Part shown: positions 1 through 8,533 of the stretch, one piece after another
Position numbering within the stretch: position 1 is the stretch's first letter
Layout of the letters: every line of letters begins with the position of its first letter
Assembly (NCBI GenBank): GCA_025450405.1
Contig: JANWHL010000259.1
Span: 1 to 15,118 of the forward strand
Direction of reading: 5' to 3'
Length of the DNA: 15,118 nt
Source of the DNA: Ktedonobacterales bacterium
GTDB lineage: Bacteria > Chloroflexota > Ktedonobacteria > Ktedonobacterales > JADMIN01
Translations under genes and position numbers: made by a program
Notes under the pieces: generated by a model
What the model was told of the DNA's origin: nothing
Database searches by the model: none
The model's input: only the letters and a program-made list of their open reading frames with translations

Positions 1-234
1 CTTGCGCTCTTGTACCCGTCGCAGTCGAGCCGCGGATACCGCCTCAATGGCGCGCCGGCCCGGTCACCTCTCGTTCAATCCATACGCCGCTCCCACCGCA
101 ATACGGAAACCCGAAGCGGAAACTCGATATACTCGTCCACGGCGGCCACGGCCCCCATCTCCCGCCACGGCCGTTCGTGGGTCCGCCTCCCCCTCCCCGC
201 GTGGAGACGGGCTGGGATGAGGATCCGCCTCCTG

Positions 235-987
235 TCACCCCCCGAGTCGCGCTGCCGGCGCGACCGAGAGCAACCCGAAGCCGAACGCCTTGCCGCTGCC
301 GATGCCCGCCGCCAGCGCCCGGCGGAACGCCTCCGCATCCGTCACCCGCAGCCGCCCCTCGAAGACCACCGAGCCAAACGCCAGGTCCACTTTACGGCCC
401 GGATGGAATCGTGCCACCTTGGCCGCCGTTCCACCTGTGCGCACGTCCGCGACCGGATCGCGCGCATCTCGTCCGCTATCGTGCGCGTCGGCCGCACTCA
501 CACCGCGCGCCACCTCCGCCGCCACCAAGGCGAAGCCCGCCGCCTCACCCTTGCGCGCGAGCCACGCCAGTTGCTCCGCCTCACGCCGCAGCTCCACCCG
601 CTTCCCCCGCCACCGCTCCCCCTGGCTCGTGTTCCGGTCGCTGATGCACCGCGTCGGATTCGCCCGCAGGCGGAAGCGCAACTCCTGCCCGACCGTGATG
701 CGCGCGTACCCCTCGTCCACTCGCTTCGGCTCCCCCATCGGCGCGCGCAGATAGCCGCCCGGGAGCTGCGACCAATCCGGGCGCTCCGCCGATTGAACCA
801 GCACCCGCACCCCACCAGCATGCCGCTCCACCCGATAGAGCACACCGAAGTGCGCGCGGGCCGCCATCACCTCCTCGCGATCAGGGAAGGCGTGCAGCAC
901 CCGAGAGTGCAGCGCGCGACAATCCGCCAGATCGCCCCGCGCTTCCGGTGACCGCGGATTCAGTGGCAATTGCGAGAGATAGAGCAT
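235..987 (-). CDS. cas6e: Cas6e/CasE, type I-E pre-crRNA endoribonuclease
   Basis: Cas6e cuts the CRISPR transcript 3' of the repeat hairpin and stays bound to the crRNA 3' end as a Cascade subunit. The N-terminus (MLYLSQLPLNPRS) is typical of the family. His27 in LHSRVLHAFP probably corresponds to the catalytic His (His26 in the Thermus protein). The C-terminal glycine-rich loop GIGSGKAFGFGLLSV (residues about 228-242) is diagnostic. The 250-residue length is normal or slightly long. I chose the ATG at 987 because it matches the family start and has an AGGAAG/GAGG purine stretch upstream; an in-frame ATG at 1023 overlaps the cas5e stop and is a possible alternative. This is the last recognisable cas gene before the window edge: the 234 bases beyond show no recognisable start of cas1. 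Confidence 0.93.
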   Translation of the reverse strand: MLYLSQLPLNPRSPEARGDLADCRALHSRVLHAFPDREEVMAARAHFGVLYRVERHAGGVRVLVQSAERPDWSQLPGGYLRAPMGEPKRVDEGYARITVGQELRFRLRANPTRCISDRNTSQGERWRGKRVELRREAEQLAWLARKGEAAGFALVAAEVARGVSAADAHDSGRDARDPVADVRTGGTAAKVARFHPGRKVDLAFGSVVFEGRLRVTDAEAFRRALAAGIGSGKAFGFGLLSVAPAARLGG

Positions 988-1019
988 GTCCTCACCCACT
1001 TCCTGGTCAACTTGACCCC

Positions 1020-1745
1020 TCATCCCCCACGGGCCGGCCTCGGCTCCAAGCTGACCGTGACGGCCCGCGACGCGAAGACCCGTCGATCCGAGGCGAACGA
1101 CACCGGTTGATCCTGGCGGACCTCGGCGGCCTCGTTGTCGAAATCCGTTTCGATCACCAGCCGTAGCATGTTACCGCCCCCTTCCCTCGACCGACTCGGC
1201 GCCACTGGCACCCCCCGCAGCGCGTCTAGCAACGCCCCGCCCACCAGCCCCGGCCCGCCATGCTCCGGCGCGTCGGGCAGCCGCACCGGCGCGCCCGGAA
1301 CGTAGCCCTTCCGGCCCAGGTAGAGCGGCCAGACCGGCGCGCGCAACGCGGTGTCGAGCCGTGCCAGCAGGGCCTCTTGGTCGGCGGTAGCGGCCTCTAG
1401 CCCCACCAGGAAAGACGCGTCTGACAGGTATGCGCGGCGGGAGATGGCGACCTCGACACCTGGATTCTCCGCCCGCGTGACACCGTAGCGCCCGTTGAGC
1501 CAGGCGCCCCCACCGGCGGTCTGATAGTCCTCCCGCACAACGCCCTCGCGATCTACGCGAACCCCCATCCGCAGGGCGGCCAGATCCGCGAGCGGCGCGC
1601 CGCGTGGCCGCCCGAGCGCGGCGCACAGCAGGCCGACCACGCCGCTCTTCGAGGGCTCGCGTCCGGTGTCGCGCACGCGGAACCGGCTCTGCGTGCCCCA
1701 CGACTGCATAGGCCCTTCCAGGCGTAACAGCAGCGTCGCCGTCAT
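1020..1745 (-). CDS. cas5e: Cas5e/CasD, Cascade subunit
   Basis: Cas5e caps the 5' handle of the crRNA in Cascade and contacts Cse1 near the PAM. The 241-residue product opens with the typical strand and motif LLLRLEGPMQSWGTQSRF, followed by REPSKSGVVGLLCAALG. It also carries the family signature RAYLSDASFLVGLE in its middle and a GRKGYVP segment (compare LGRK.CPP/F in relatives). The ATG at 1745 overlaps the cas7e stop by 4 nt (ATGA, 1742-1745), which implies translational coupling. An upstream in-frame extension exists but lies entirely inside cas7e and does not resemble the family. The assignment is firm from sequence and gene order. Confidence 0.94.
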   Translation of the reverse strand: MTATLLLRLEGPMQSWGTQSRFRVRDTGREPSKSGVVGLLCAALGRPRGAPLADLAALRMGVRVDREGVVREDYQTAGGGAWLNGRYGVTRAENPGVEVAISRRAYLSDASFLVGLEAATADQEALLARLDTALRAPVWPLYLGRKGYVPGAPVRLPDAPEHGGPGLVGGALLDALRGVPVAPSRSREGGGNMLRLVIETDFDNEAAEVRQDQPVSFASDRRVFASRAVTVSLEPRPARGG

Positions 1746-2935
1746 GCGACCACTCCCACCCGAAGGGTGTCGCGCACCCGCGCGATGAGCTCGTCCACCG
1801 AGGCCACGCGGTTGCCGCCCAATTGCTCCAGGCGCGCGTCCTCCGCCTCCACCAGCCACACCCCGCGAATGCCGCCCACGCCATACATCCCGCTCAGCTT
1901 GCCCCACTGACCGTCCAGGGCGACGATGGACGGCTCGACCACCCCCCCAGCCTCCGTCGGCCGCACCGGCCGCTCGAACGCGTTCGCCAGCGACCACAGC
2001 CCGTCATCGCGCACGACCGCCATCACCAGCGACGGCGGATTCTGCGCCGCCATACTCGTCTGCTTGCCCGTGGGGATGGCCTTGATCGCCCCGCGCACAA
2101 AGGCCTCCGCCGTCCGCGCCGCCAGCTCGCGGTCGCCGCCCAGGTTCTTCGTCAACTGGTCGTGATCCACGTTGGCATAGCGGTAATAGCACGCCGAATT
2201 GTAGAAGACCGTGCCCATCATGCCGGCACCGGTCTCGCCATGCAATAGATCATCCACCGCCGTGTAGAAGTCCTCGTCCCCCGTCACCTGATGTGTCGAG
2301 ATGGCGTGCGCCACTTGGGTCGCCCCCTCCACGCCGAGCTGGAGCCTCCCGAACGGCGTCTTGTTGTCCATCTCGATCATCCGGCCGAAGAGCGCCACAT
2401 CCGGCACGCGGGCGGACCCGACGAGGCTGTTCCCCAGCTCCACGATCGCGGCCTCGCGCTGGGCCTTGTCGCCCAGTGCCTCCCAGCGCGCCCGGAATAC
2501 CGCCACCGCCTCGTCGATCCCGCGCGCGTCCATGAACAGCAGCAGCTTCGTGTTGTCCTTCTCTTCGGGCGCCGCCTGGGCTTCGGCGCTGTCGGCGCCG
2601 CCCTGCCCCTTGCTCGCGGCCCCACGCTGCTCGGGCCGCTCCAGCCCGGCCTCCTTGTACACCTCGGCGATCACCTTGGTGACGCTTTCCGGTGCGGGAC
2701 GCTTGCCACTCAGCCGCTCGGCCACCTCCACGATCAGGCGCCGCGTGCGGACCGCCTCGTGGCCTGCCAGCACCCGGCGGAACTCGGCGCTCTGGCGGAT
2801 GGACCGCTTGAGGCACTGACTCGAGATGCGCGCCCGGCTCACCCCGCCGAACACGCACTCCTTGGGTGACCCCGTGTCGTCACGGTTGAGATTCGACGGG
2901 GCAAAGTTTTGCAGCAAATGCAGTTCGAGGTACAT
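1742..2935 (-). CDS. cas7e: Cas7e/CasC, Cascade backbone subunit
   Basis: Six Cas7 copies form the Cascade backbone along the crRNA, and their thumbs flip out every sixth guide base. The start at ATG 2935 gives the family N-terminus MYLELHLLQNFAPSNLNRDD, then TGSPKECVFGGVSRARISSQ, then CLKRSIRQS. The region around VAHAISTHQVTGDEDFYTAV and DDLLHGETGAGMMG is equally typical. Residues about 98-128 form a low-complexity Ala/Glu/Gly-rich insertion that makes the protein (397 residues) longer than many relatives. An AAAGGA lies about 13 nt upstream of the start. The frame stays open up to the cse2 stop, but those extra 59 residues do not resemble Cas7. A 177-nt gap containing a repeat hairpin separates this gene from cse2, unlike the overlapping junctions elsewhere in the operon. 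Confidence 0.94.
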   Translation of the reverse strand: MYLELHLLQNFAPSNLNRDDTGSPKECVFGGVSRARISSQCLKRSIRQSAEFRRVLAGHEAVRTRRLIVEVAERLSGKRPAPESVTKVIAEVYKEAGLERPEQRGAASKGQGGADSAEAQAAPEEKDNTKLLLFMDARGIDEAVAVFRARWEALGDKAQREAAIVELGNSLVGSARVPDVALFGRMIEMDNKTPFGRLQLGVEGATQVAHAISTHQVTGDEDFYTAVDDLLHGETGAGMMGTVFYNSACYYRYANVDHDQLTKNLGGDRELAARTAEAFVRGAIKAIPTGKQTSMAAQNPPSLVMAVVRDDGLWSLANAFERPVRPTEAGGVVEPSIVALDGQWGKLSGMYGVGGIRGVWLVEAEDARLEQLGGNRVASVDELIARVRDTLRVGVVA

Positions 2936-3033
2936 ACCGATGCCCTGATCCTTTCCTGATGTCCCATCCCGCGGCACCGGCCATTGCCCGCGCCGCCTGT
3001 TGTCGCCGTTCTCCCTCCGACTCCCCATGCCGC

Positions 3034-3060
3034 ACCGTAGGGGCGCACGGTTGCGCGCCC
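3034..3060. repeat. intergenic GTAGGGGCG hairpin repeat between cse2 and cas7e
   Basis: The sequence ACCGTAGGGGCGCACGG runs into a GCGCGCCC tail, giving a 6-bp GC stem (3041-3046 with 3055-3060) and an 8-nt loop. The same CGTAGGGGCG head with an inverted GC arm occurs at 14040-14062 behind grpE. The adjoining bases (3063-3075) read CTGGGGGTGAGGA, which resembles the tail of the hairpin elements before hrcA and dnaK. It interrupts an otherwise compact operon and may influence cse2/cas7e mRNA stability; that effect is inference. Confidence 0.55.
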
Positions 3061-3112
3061 GGCTGGGGGTGAGGAGCTCGGCGGCCCCGTCGCGCGCGGC
3101 CGCGCGCGCCAC

Positions 3113-3739
3113 CTACTCGCCATCGTCGCCATCCGCGCCCTCCACGGCCGGGGCGCCCGCCTCGGCCTCCGACTCCCATGTGCGCTCCCAGTAGTCGCGC
3201 GCCCAGCGGCGCCGCGTCGAATCCCCCGCCTGCTGATCCGGCGCATCCCACCATGCCACGTCGCGGAACAACAGCGTCCAATCCAGCGCAATGTCCTTTG
3301 CCCGAAGCAGCGCGATCGCGTGGCGTAGGTGATCGGGCAGGCCCGCGCGACTCGACTTCAGCACTGCCGCGAACCGCCCTTCGATGCTACCGCTATCCGC
3401 CTGTCTACTCAATTGGCGAAATGCCGCCCCCAGACTCACCCGCTCTTCTGCGCGCGGCCGCGCCTTGCCCTGGTGCCATTGCGCGTAGAGCGACGCCACC
3501 AGCAGTGCGGCGTCCTCCTCGCGCGCGCGCCGCTCCGGATTCGGCGTGACGGGTATCTCGAGGTAGGGCAGCACCTGCGCGTAGATCTCCGGCACGTCTC
3601 CAGGCGCGCGCCCCAGACCCCGCCGCAGCAGCGCCAGCGCCCCGAGGTCCCCCTTCGTCACCAGATCGTTCAGATGGTCCACCAGCCGGCGCCGCCGCGC
3701 CAAATCGGCGCCCTCCGTTGTCCGTTGTGCCGCGCTCAC
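3113..3739 (-). CDS. cse2: Cse2/CasB, Cascade small subunit
   Basis: Two Cse2 copies form the belly of Cascade and stabilise the R-loop. The 208-residue product has the diagnostic C-terminal half: SIEGRFAAVLKSSRAGLPDH, then LRHAIALLRAKDIALDW and TLLFRDVAWWD. The N-terminal half is Arg/Leu-rich and helical, as in relatives. The C-terminal 25 residues are an acidic Glu/Ala/Asp tail. The GTG start at 3739 overlaps the cse1 stop by 4 nt (GTGA), so translation is likely coupled to cse1. Identification rests on these motifs plus its place between cse1 and cas7e. Confidence 0.93.
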   Translation of the reverse strand: MSAAQRTTEGADLARRRRLVDHLNDLVTKGDLGALALLRRGLGRAPGDVPEIYAQVLPYLEIPVTPNPERRAREEDAALLVASLYAQWHQGKARPRAEERVSLGAAFRQLSRQADSGSIEGRFAAVLKSSRAGLPDHLRHAIALLRAKDIALDWTLLFRDVAWWDAPDQQAGDSTRRRWARDYWERTWESEAEAGAPAVEGADGDDGE

Positions 3740-5409
3740 GCACGCACCTCCCTCTCGTCCCGCCGACCCGCCGCCGCCGCCTCACGCTCCGCGGTGGGCA
3801 GCATCCTATACAGCAACCAATTGAACTGTCGTTGCGCCAGCGCCGCCGCGCGCAGCGATCGCATGTCCGACTCCAGCCCACCGACGAGTTCCTCAAACGT
3901 CCGCCGCGCGACCGTGCGCAGGTTGTCCTTCCACATGGTCAGCATGGCGGAGAAATGCGCCTCCAGCGTCTGGCCCGCCGCCGGTTCTTCGGCCAGGGAC
4001 CGCATGAACAGCCGAAAGAGGGGCTCAATCGCGGCCCAGTAGGTGCGCTCGGCGCCGTAGTGCTCGACCAGTCCGGCGATGTCCTTCCGGTCGGGTAGGC
4101 GGTCCCGCGACACCGTCAACAGATCCTTGGCTAGCACCCAGACCGGCGTCGGCTGTGCCCTCAGTTTCCCGTCCTTGTCCTTGATCGGAATGGAGCCCAC
4201 CCGGAAGAGCCGGCTCACCTCCTCGGCGATCCCCAGGCCGGCGTCCAGCTCATCGCGCAGCGGCTTGCCCTCTGGCGCCAGATACCCCAGCGGCAGTGGC
4301 AGCCGCTCCCTCCGCCAGAGCAACACCGTTGCCTGAGGACCATCAGTCAGATACCCGGCCACCTCAAAATCGAACCCACGCGCGGTTCCGAGCCTCCGCG
4401 CGGGGAAGAGCGCCGCCAACCACTCGAATGCCTCGGGCCGGCTCCCGTCATTGCGCGCCTCCTCCAGCAGCGCATGGCTGTCGCGCCAGACCGCCTTCCC
4501 CTCGCTCAACCGCCGCGAGACTATGCCGCGCTTCTCGTCCCGCCGGTAGGCCTTGAAGGGATCGGCCGAACTCGCCGTCGCGCTGAGCTTCAAGTTCTGC
4601 GCCACCTGGCACGTGCGGATGGTGCCTTCGGCCTCGTCGTAGATCAGATGGACGCGCCGGCTCTGCCAGGTCAGGTAATCGCAATACCCGCGCGGTGTCG
4701 TACCGTCTTTGTCCGGCTCCCGGTCAACCTCGCGCTCCCACCACGCCGAGTCCTCCACCACGCGACGCCCGAACATATGCGGCAGCTCGTCATCATAGCG
4801 CAGCAAATTGAGCATCAACGTCTCAAAGAGCGTCGCCCCGCGCGCCAGCACGGTGTAGTCCCGCGCCAGCGGCCCGTCGCTGAGGTTGAATGGGCGGCTC
4901 ACGCCGCCGCCAAGCGCGTAGAGCTGGAAAGCGACCAGGTAGCGCGCCGCTTCCGCTGGCGTGAACGCCGCGGTCTCGCCCGTCGTGTGGTCGAAGAGCG
5001 TAATGTTGTTCCCGCTGGCCCGCTCCATGGCCAGCTTCGCGACCGAGTTTGGCCTGGCGTCCGCCATCTCGGGCACCTGGTAAAACGGCCGGCTCGCGTC
5101 AAAGAGGTCGAAATGGCCGCGCCAGCGCGGATCCATCAGGTAGGCGCGCACCCGCTCGCCATCAAAGCGCCCGGCGCCCCACAGCGCGCGCCACTCGTCA
5201 ACGTCGCGCGGTCCCATGTAGCTGCGATGCACCACGGCCAGCAGCAGCCGGTGCAGCGCCACACCCTCCAGCGGCGAATCGGCGATCAGCTCGCGGGAGC
5301 GGTGCGCCTCGGCCAGCGCGTCCGGCAGCGACAGCGCCACGGGCGTTTGCCCATCGAGCGGCAGGCACGGCAGCCAGGGCTGCGTCAAGAGGTCGAATGA
5401 TGCGGACAC
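3736..5409 (-). CDS. cse1: Cse1/CasA (Cas8e), Cascade large subunit
   Basis: Cse1 recognises the PAM and recruits Cas3 to Cascade-bound DNA. The 557-residue product starts with the family N-terminus FDLLTQPWLPCLPLDG, followed by SLPDALAEAHRSRELIADSP. Inner segments such as DLFDASRPFYQVPEM, NNITLFDHTTGETAAFTPAE and ALGGGVSRPFNLSDGP are classic Cse1. The C-terminal four-helix part contains QRQFNWLLYRML. I chose GTG 5409 because AAGGAG lies 9 nt upstream and the family N-terminus begins there. An ATG at 5475 would add 22 unrelated residues and has no good ribosome-binding site. It lies 80 nt downstream of cas3 and overlaps cse2. Recognition of an AAG-type PAM by this subunit would fit the self-target at 8981-9015. 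Confidence 0.94.
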   Translation of the reverse strand: MSASFDLLTQPWLPCLPLDGQTPVALSLPDALAEAHRSRELIADSPLEGVALHRLLLAVVHRSYMGPRDVDEWRALWGAGRFDGERVRAYLMDPRWRGHFDLFDASRPFYQVPEMADARPNSVAKLAMERASGNNITLFDHTTGETAAFTPAEAARYLVAFQLYALGGGVSRPFNLSDGPLARDYTVLARGATLFETLMLNLLRYDDELPHMFGRRVVEDSAWWEREVDREPDKDGTTPRGYCDYLTWQSRRVHLIYDEAEGTIRTCQVAQNLKLSATASSADPFKAYRRDEKRGIVSRRLSEGKAVWRDSHALLEEARNDGSRPEAFEWLAALFPARRLGTARGFDFEVAGYLTDGPQATVLLWRRERLPLPLGYLAPEGKPLRDELDAGLGIAEEVSRLFRVGSIPIKDKDGKLRAQPTPVWVLAKDLLTVSRDRLPDRKDIAGLVEHYGAERTYWAAIEPLFRLFMRSLAEEPAAGQTLEAHFSAMLTMWKDNLRTVARRTFEELVGGLESDMRSLRAAALAQRQFNWLLYRMLPTAEREAAAAGRRDEREVRA

Positions 5410-5489
5410 GAAAGACGACTCCTTCTCGATGGGGACACGCCGCGCTCCGAGCATCGGCGGCCGCGACGTGCCCATTCCACACCGCGCGG

Positions 5490-8141
5490 TTACGCATCCT
5501 CCTCCCTCTGCCGCCGGATGATCACCCCCAGCTCCGGGTCGAGTTTCAGCAGGAAGGTGCGCGCCTTCTCACCCTCCTTCCCCTGTACCTGGATACTCGC
5601 CTGGTCGTTGGCGTCGAGCGCCACTAGTCTGGCGTGGCGCAACCAGGGCGACTTCTTCCACCGCACGGGCGGCTCCTCGCGCATGAGAGCGGGCGCCACA
5701 GCCCCATGCGCGATCGCCACCGACTGTTTGAGCAGTTCCCGCACTTCTTTGATGGCCGGCGGTTTGCCTTTAGCCTCCCACTCCCGCCGCGCCCGTGCGG
5801 CGGGCAGCAGCACCACGCGCACGCTCGGCGGCCCGAGCCGCGTCAGCGCGATCGCCGCCTCTTCGGCGTCTCGCGCCTCGTCCTCTTCCTTCAGTTTGAG
5901 ATTGCGTCCCGTATAGACGTCGTCGCCCTTTGGCGCCGCCACCTTGCGCATGCGCGCCTCGTCGAGCTCATGCTCCACATCGTGCTCGTACTTGGCACGC
6001 GTCCGCTCCCAGGCGGCGCGCACCGCCGGCGGCGCGTCCTCCGGGCAGGTGCGGTTGGCGTCATACACCCGCTCCACCAGCACCTCGATCTCCTCAGGCA
6101 CACGGATCTCGTCGCGCCCCTGCTCTCCCCGCTCCCGCAGGGCCATCCACGTCCTCAGCAGAAAATACGCGTCATAGACGAACTCGTCGGACCGTGGGAC
6201 CCTCGGACACTCGTCGCGCACCTCCGGGCGCGGGATCACCAGCCGCGGAGTGGCGACCGCCGCCGCGCGCTGAGAATCGTTCCTCCGATGTCGCTGCAAC
6301 CGGCCCGAGCGTTGGAGCAGCAGGTCCATCGGCGCGAGATCGCTCACCAGCAGGTCGAAGTCGAGGTCTAGACTCTGTTCGATCACCTGCGTCGCCACCA
6401 GCACCGCGGTCTTCGGTCGCACGACCCCATCGCCCGTGCCGAAGCGGCCCAGCACGCGCTCCTCGCGCTTTACTCGCTCACCGCGCGGGAAACGGGCGTG
6501 GAACAGATCGAGCACGGAGACCCCGTCTACACCAGGGAAGTACGCCTTGAGCGCGGTATAGACGCTCTGCGCGCGACCCACTGTGTTGCACACCACAGCG
6601 GCGCACCCGCCCTGTGCCAGCAAGGTCCTCAGCCGCTCTCCAAGCGCGGCTAGCCCCTCCTCCGAGTCCGGCGCGGCGCCCTCCAGCCACTCGACGGCGA
6701 CGGACCGCGACATCGCGGCCGAGGCCACCACCGCGCGTGCACCAGCGCCCTCGGCACTCCTCCACGTCAGCCGCGGGTACGGCATATCCGCAGCTCCATC
6801 GTCCGGGGTCGGCCACCCTGCGTAGCGAGCATACGCCTGCTGCAGCTCGAGCCGCTTCGCCCTCGGCAGCGTGGCCGAGAGCAGCACCACCGGCACGCCG
6901 AACGCCCCCAGCCATTCAAGCAACCGCCCGAGCAGTGACGACATATAGACGTCGTAGGCATGTACTTCATCCACGACCACGGTTTTCCCGGCGAGGCCGA
7001 AGAGCCGGACGAAGAAATGCTTGGTCTGTAGCACGCCAAGCAGCGCCTGGTCGATCGTGCCCACCCCGAACGGCGCGAGCAGCGCCCGCTTCGGCGCGGC
7101 GAACCACTCCGCGGCGATGACGGCGCCCACCGCCCCGGCCTCCGCGCCCCGCCCGTCGTACACCGGCCCCTCGTGCTCCAGCGCCAGCATCTCGTCCGCC
7201 GCGCCGACCTCGCCCGCGGCGTCCGCTCGCTCTTCGTTGTCAGTCGCACCCGCCCCCTCGGCCGCGGCCAGCTCCCGCTGGCCCCTGGGCGCGACCCGCG
7301 CACCCGCGAGCCGCCCGCGCCCCCTCTCGAGCAATTTCTGGTAGGCCTCATCGAGCACGGCCTCGCCATAAGCCAGGTGCGCCGCTACGTAGTCAGCGTC
7401 GGCGAAGCGCCGGTCCAGGAATGCGCTCACGCGTGCGTAGATCTGGTTGCTGGTGGCCTGCGTCGGCAGTGCGAAATAGGTCCCCTGGCGCTCGTGACCA
7501 ACCGCCCACGCGTCGGCCAAATAGAGCGCCGCCTCGGTCTTGCCCTCGCCCATCGGCGCCTCCAGGATCACCAGCGCCGGACCCGTCAGGCGTTCCGCCA
7601 GTTCGACAACCGCCGCTTGCGCGTCATAGGGCTTGGGAATCGTTGGAAAGAGCTCGGCAAACGAGCGGCGCGATCTCCCAGCGGCGACGCCCGCGAACGG
7701 ATCCAACCGCACCGTGCGCAACGCCTCCGCCGCGCGCTCTTCCGCACGGGCGACATACCCATCGAGCGACATCGGCTCCGGCGCGGCGGCTCGCCGGCCG
7801 GCATGCTCAAAGGTGAGTTCGTTCGATCCTATCCAGTCGGCGACCGTCACGAACCCGGCGAAGACCATCGCGTCGGCCGGAGTGAGCGCACCGGTGGGCG
7901 CTGCATGCGGCACGCCCAGGCCCTTGCGCAGCGCCGCCACCAGGTCATCCCGCACATGCGCCCACTCGCCCGTTCCGATCTGCTGGCGATCCTTGAGCCC
8001 ATTGAGCTCACCCTGTCGCGGGAAGATCCCGTGGTGCCCGCCCACAAGCAAGGCGATCTGGTCGGCGAGTCCCCGCTTCACCCCAAGATCCTCCAGGTAA
8101 AGCCAAGCACACGCGCCGAGACCGCCCCATGCGCGACCCAT
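5490..8141 (-). CDS. cas3: Cas3 helicase-nuclease, main fragment (end of HD domain plus helicase)
   Basis: Cas3 is recruited to Cascade R-loops, where it nicks and unwinds target DNA. This frame carries the second half of the HD nuclease (GGHHGIFP, His36/His37; ADWIGS, Asp102) and then the complete SF2 helicase. Helicase motifs are Walker A APMGEGKTEAAL (about 195-206), FALPTQATSNQ, the DEVH box (391-394), LLSATLP, VLVATQVIEQSLDLDFD and LLQRSGRLQRH. The C-terminal accessory domain ends in GVIIRRQREEDA. The first about 14 residues of this frame (GRAWGGLGACAW) look out of frame. The true N-terminal part of the HD domain lies in another frame at 8078-8533, so the gene is split by a -1 type frameshift near 8095-8107. 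The ATG at 8141 is simply the first in frame and may not be used. Confidence 0.9.
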   Translation of the reverse strand: MGRAWGGLGACAWLYLEDLGVKRGLADQIALLVGGHHGIFPRQGELNGLKDRQQIGTGEWAHVRDDLVAALRKGLGVPHAAPTGALTPADAMVFAGFVTVADWIGSNELTFEHAGRRAAAPEPMSLDGYVARAEERAAEALRTVRLDPFAGVAAGRSRRSFAELFPTIPKPYDAQAAVVELAERLTGPALVILEAPMGEGKTEAALYLADAWAVGHERQGTYFALPTQATSNQIYARVSAFLDRRFADADYVAAHLAYGEAVLDEAYQKLLERGRGRLAGARVAPRGQRELAAAEGAGATDNEERADAAGEVGAADEMLALEHEGPVYDGRGAEAGAVGAVIAAEWFAAPKRALLAPFGVGTIDQALLGVLQTKHFFVRLFGLAGKTVVVDEVHAYDVYMSSLLGRLLEWLGAFGVPVVLLSATLPRAKRLELQQAYARYAGWPTPDDGAADMPYPRLTWRSAEGAGARAVVASAAMSRSVAVEWLEGAAPDSEEGLAALGERLRTLLAQGGCAAVVCNTVGRAQSVYTALKAYFPGVDGVSVLDLFHARFPRGERVKREERVLGRFGTGDGVVRPKTAVLVATQVIEQSLDLDFDLLVSDLAPMDLLLQRSGRLQRHRRNDSQRAAAVATPRLVIPRPEVRDECPRVPRSDEFVYDAYFLLRTWMALRERGEQGRDEIRVPEEIEVLVERVYDANRTCPEDAPPAVRAAWERTRAKYEHDVEHELDEARMRKVAAPKGDDVYTGRNLKLKEEDEARDAEEAAIALTRLGPPSVRVVLLPAARARREWEAKGKPPAIKEVRELLKQSVAIAHGAVAPALMREEPPVRWKKSPWLRHARLVALDANDQASIQVQGKEGEKARTFLLKLDPELGVIIRRQREEDA

Positions 8142-8533
8142 TCAGCGACCGCGAAGTCCAGGCCGGCCTCGCGCATCCAGCCGCGGATGGTCTCGCCGCC
8201 GGTCCTGTCGTTCAGTTGGTCCTGGAACCCAGGCGATGCCTTCCCGATGTCGTGGAGGCCGACGAAATACGCGATCCACGCCACCGCCTCGCCTTCATTG
8301 TCTAGCCCCAAGTGCTCTATCAGCCGCGCACGCGTCGGCGCCGGCATTGCGTTTTCCCACAACTGGCGCGCCACGACCGCCACGTCGATCATGTGGCAGA
8401 TCAGCGGATGATAGGTCTCGCCCTCCGCGGGCGCGTCCTTGCCGGTCTTGGACCATTTCGCCCAGATGCGCCAAAGGCGTATGGGCACGGGTGCGGACCG
8501 ATCAGCGTCGCCAGCATCAAGCGCCTTCTCCAT
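8078..8533 (-). CDS. cas3: Cas3 N-terminal HD nuclease fragment, frameshifted from the rest
   Basis: These 151 residues are the start of Cas3. They contain HPLICHMIDVAVVARQLWE (His47), the HD pair in GLHDIGKASPGFQ (His94/Asp95) and WVAHGAVSARVL (His135), all expected metal ligands or neighbours in the Cas3 HD domain. After Leu143 the frame diverges and stops at 8078; the homologous continuation is in the frame of the 5490-8141 fragment. The ATG at 8533 has GAGAGGAG 9 nt upstream, a strong ribosome-binding site. This is the first cas gene of the operon. The split falls inside the HD fold, so it is not the natural separation of Cas3'' and Cas3' seen in some type I systems. Possible causes are mutation, a sequencing error or recoding; no classic slippery heptamer is visible. 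Confidence 0.85.
   Translation of the reverse strand: MEKALDAGDADRSAPVPIRLWRIWAKWSKTGKDAPAEGETYHPLICHMIDVAVVARQLWENAMPAPTRARLIEHLGLDNEGEAVAWIAYFVGLHDIGKASPGFQDQLNDRTGGETIRGWMREAGLDFAVAEWVAHGAVSARVLGFTWRILG

Noticed and set aside
75..155. 27-codon frame starting with MGAVAAVDEY downstream of cas6e
   Set aside because: Short, no recognisable family and no match to the Cas1 N-terminus. Not enough to call a gene.
8095..8110. Programmed -1 frameshifting to make full-length Cas3
   Set aside because: The shift direction fits -1, but no classic slippery heptamer or clear downstream pseudoknot is visible. Mutation or sequence error is simpler.
7173..8411. 412-codon plus-strand frame opposite cas3
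   Set aside because: It is antisense to clear Cas3 motifs, with Arg/Pro/His-rich composition typical of GC-rich shadow frames.
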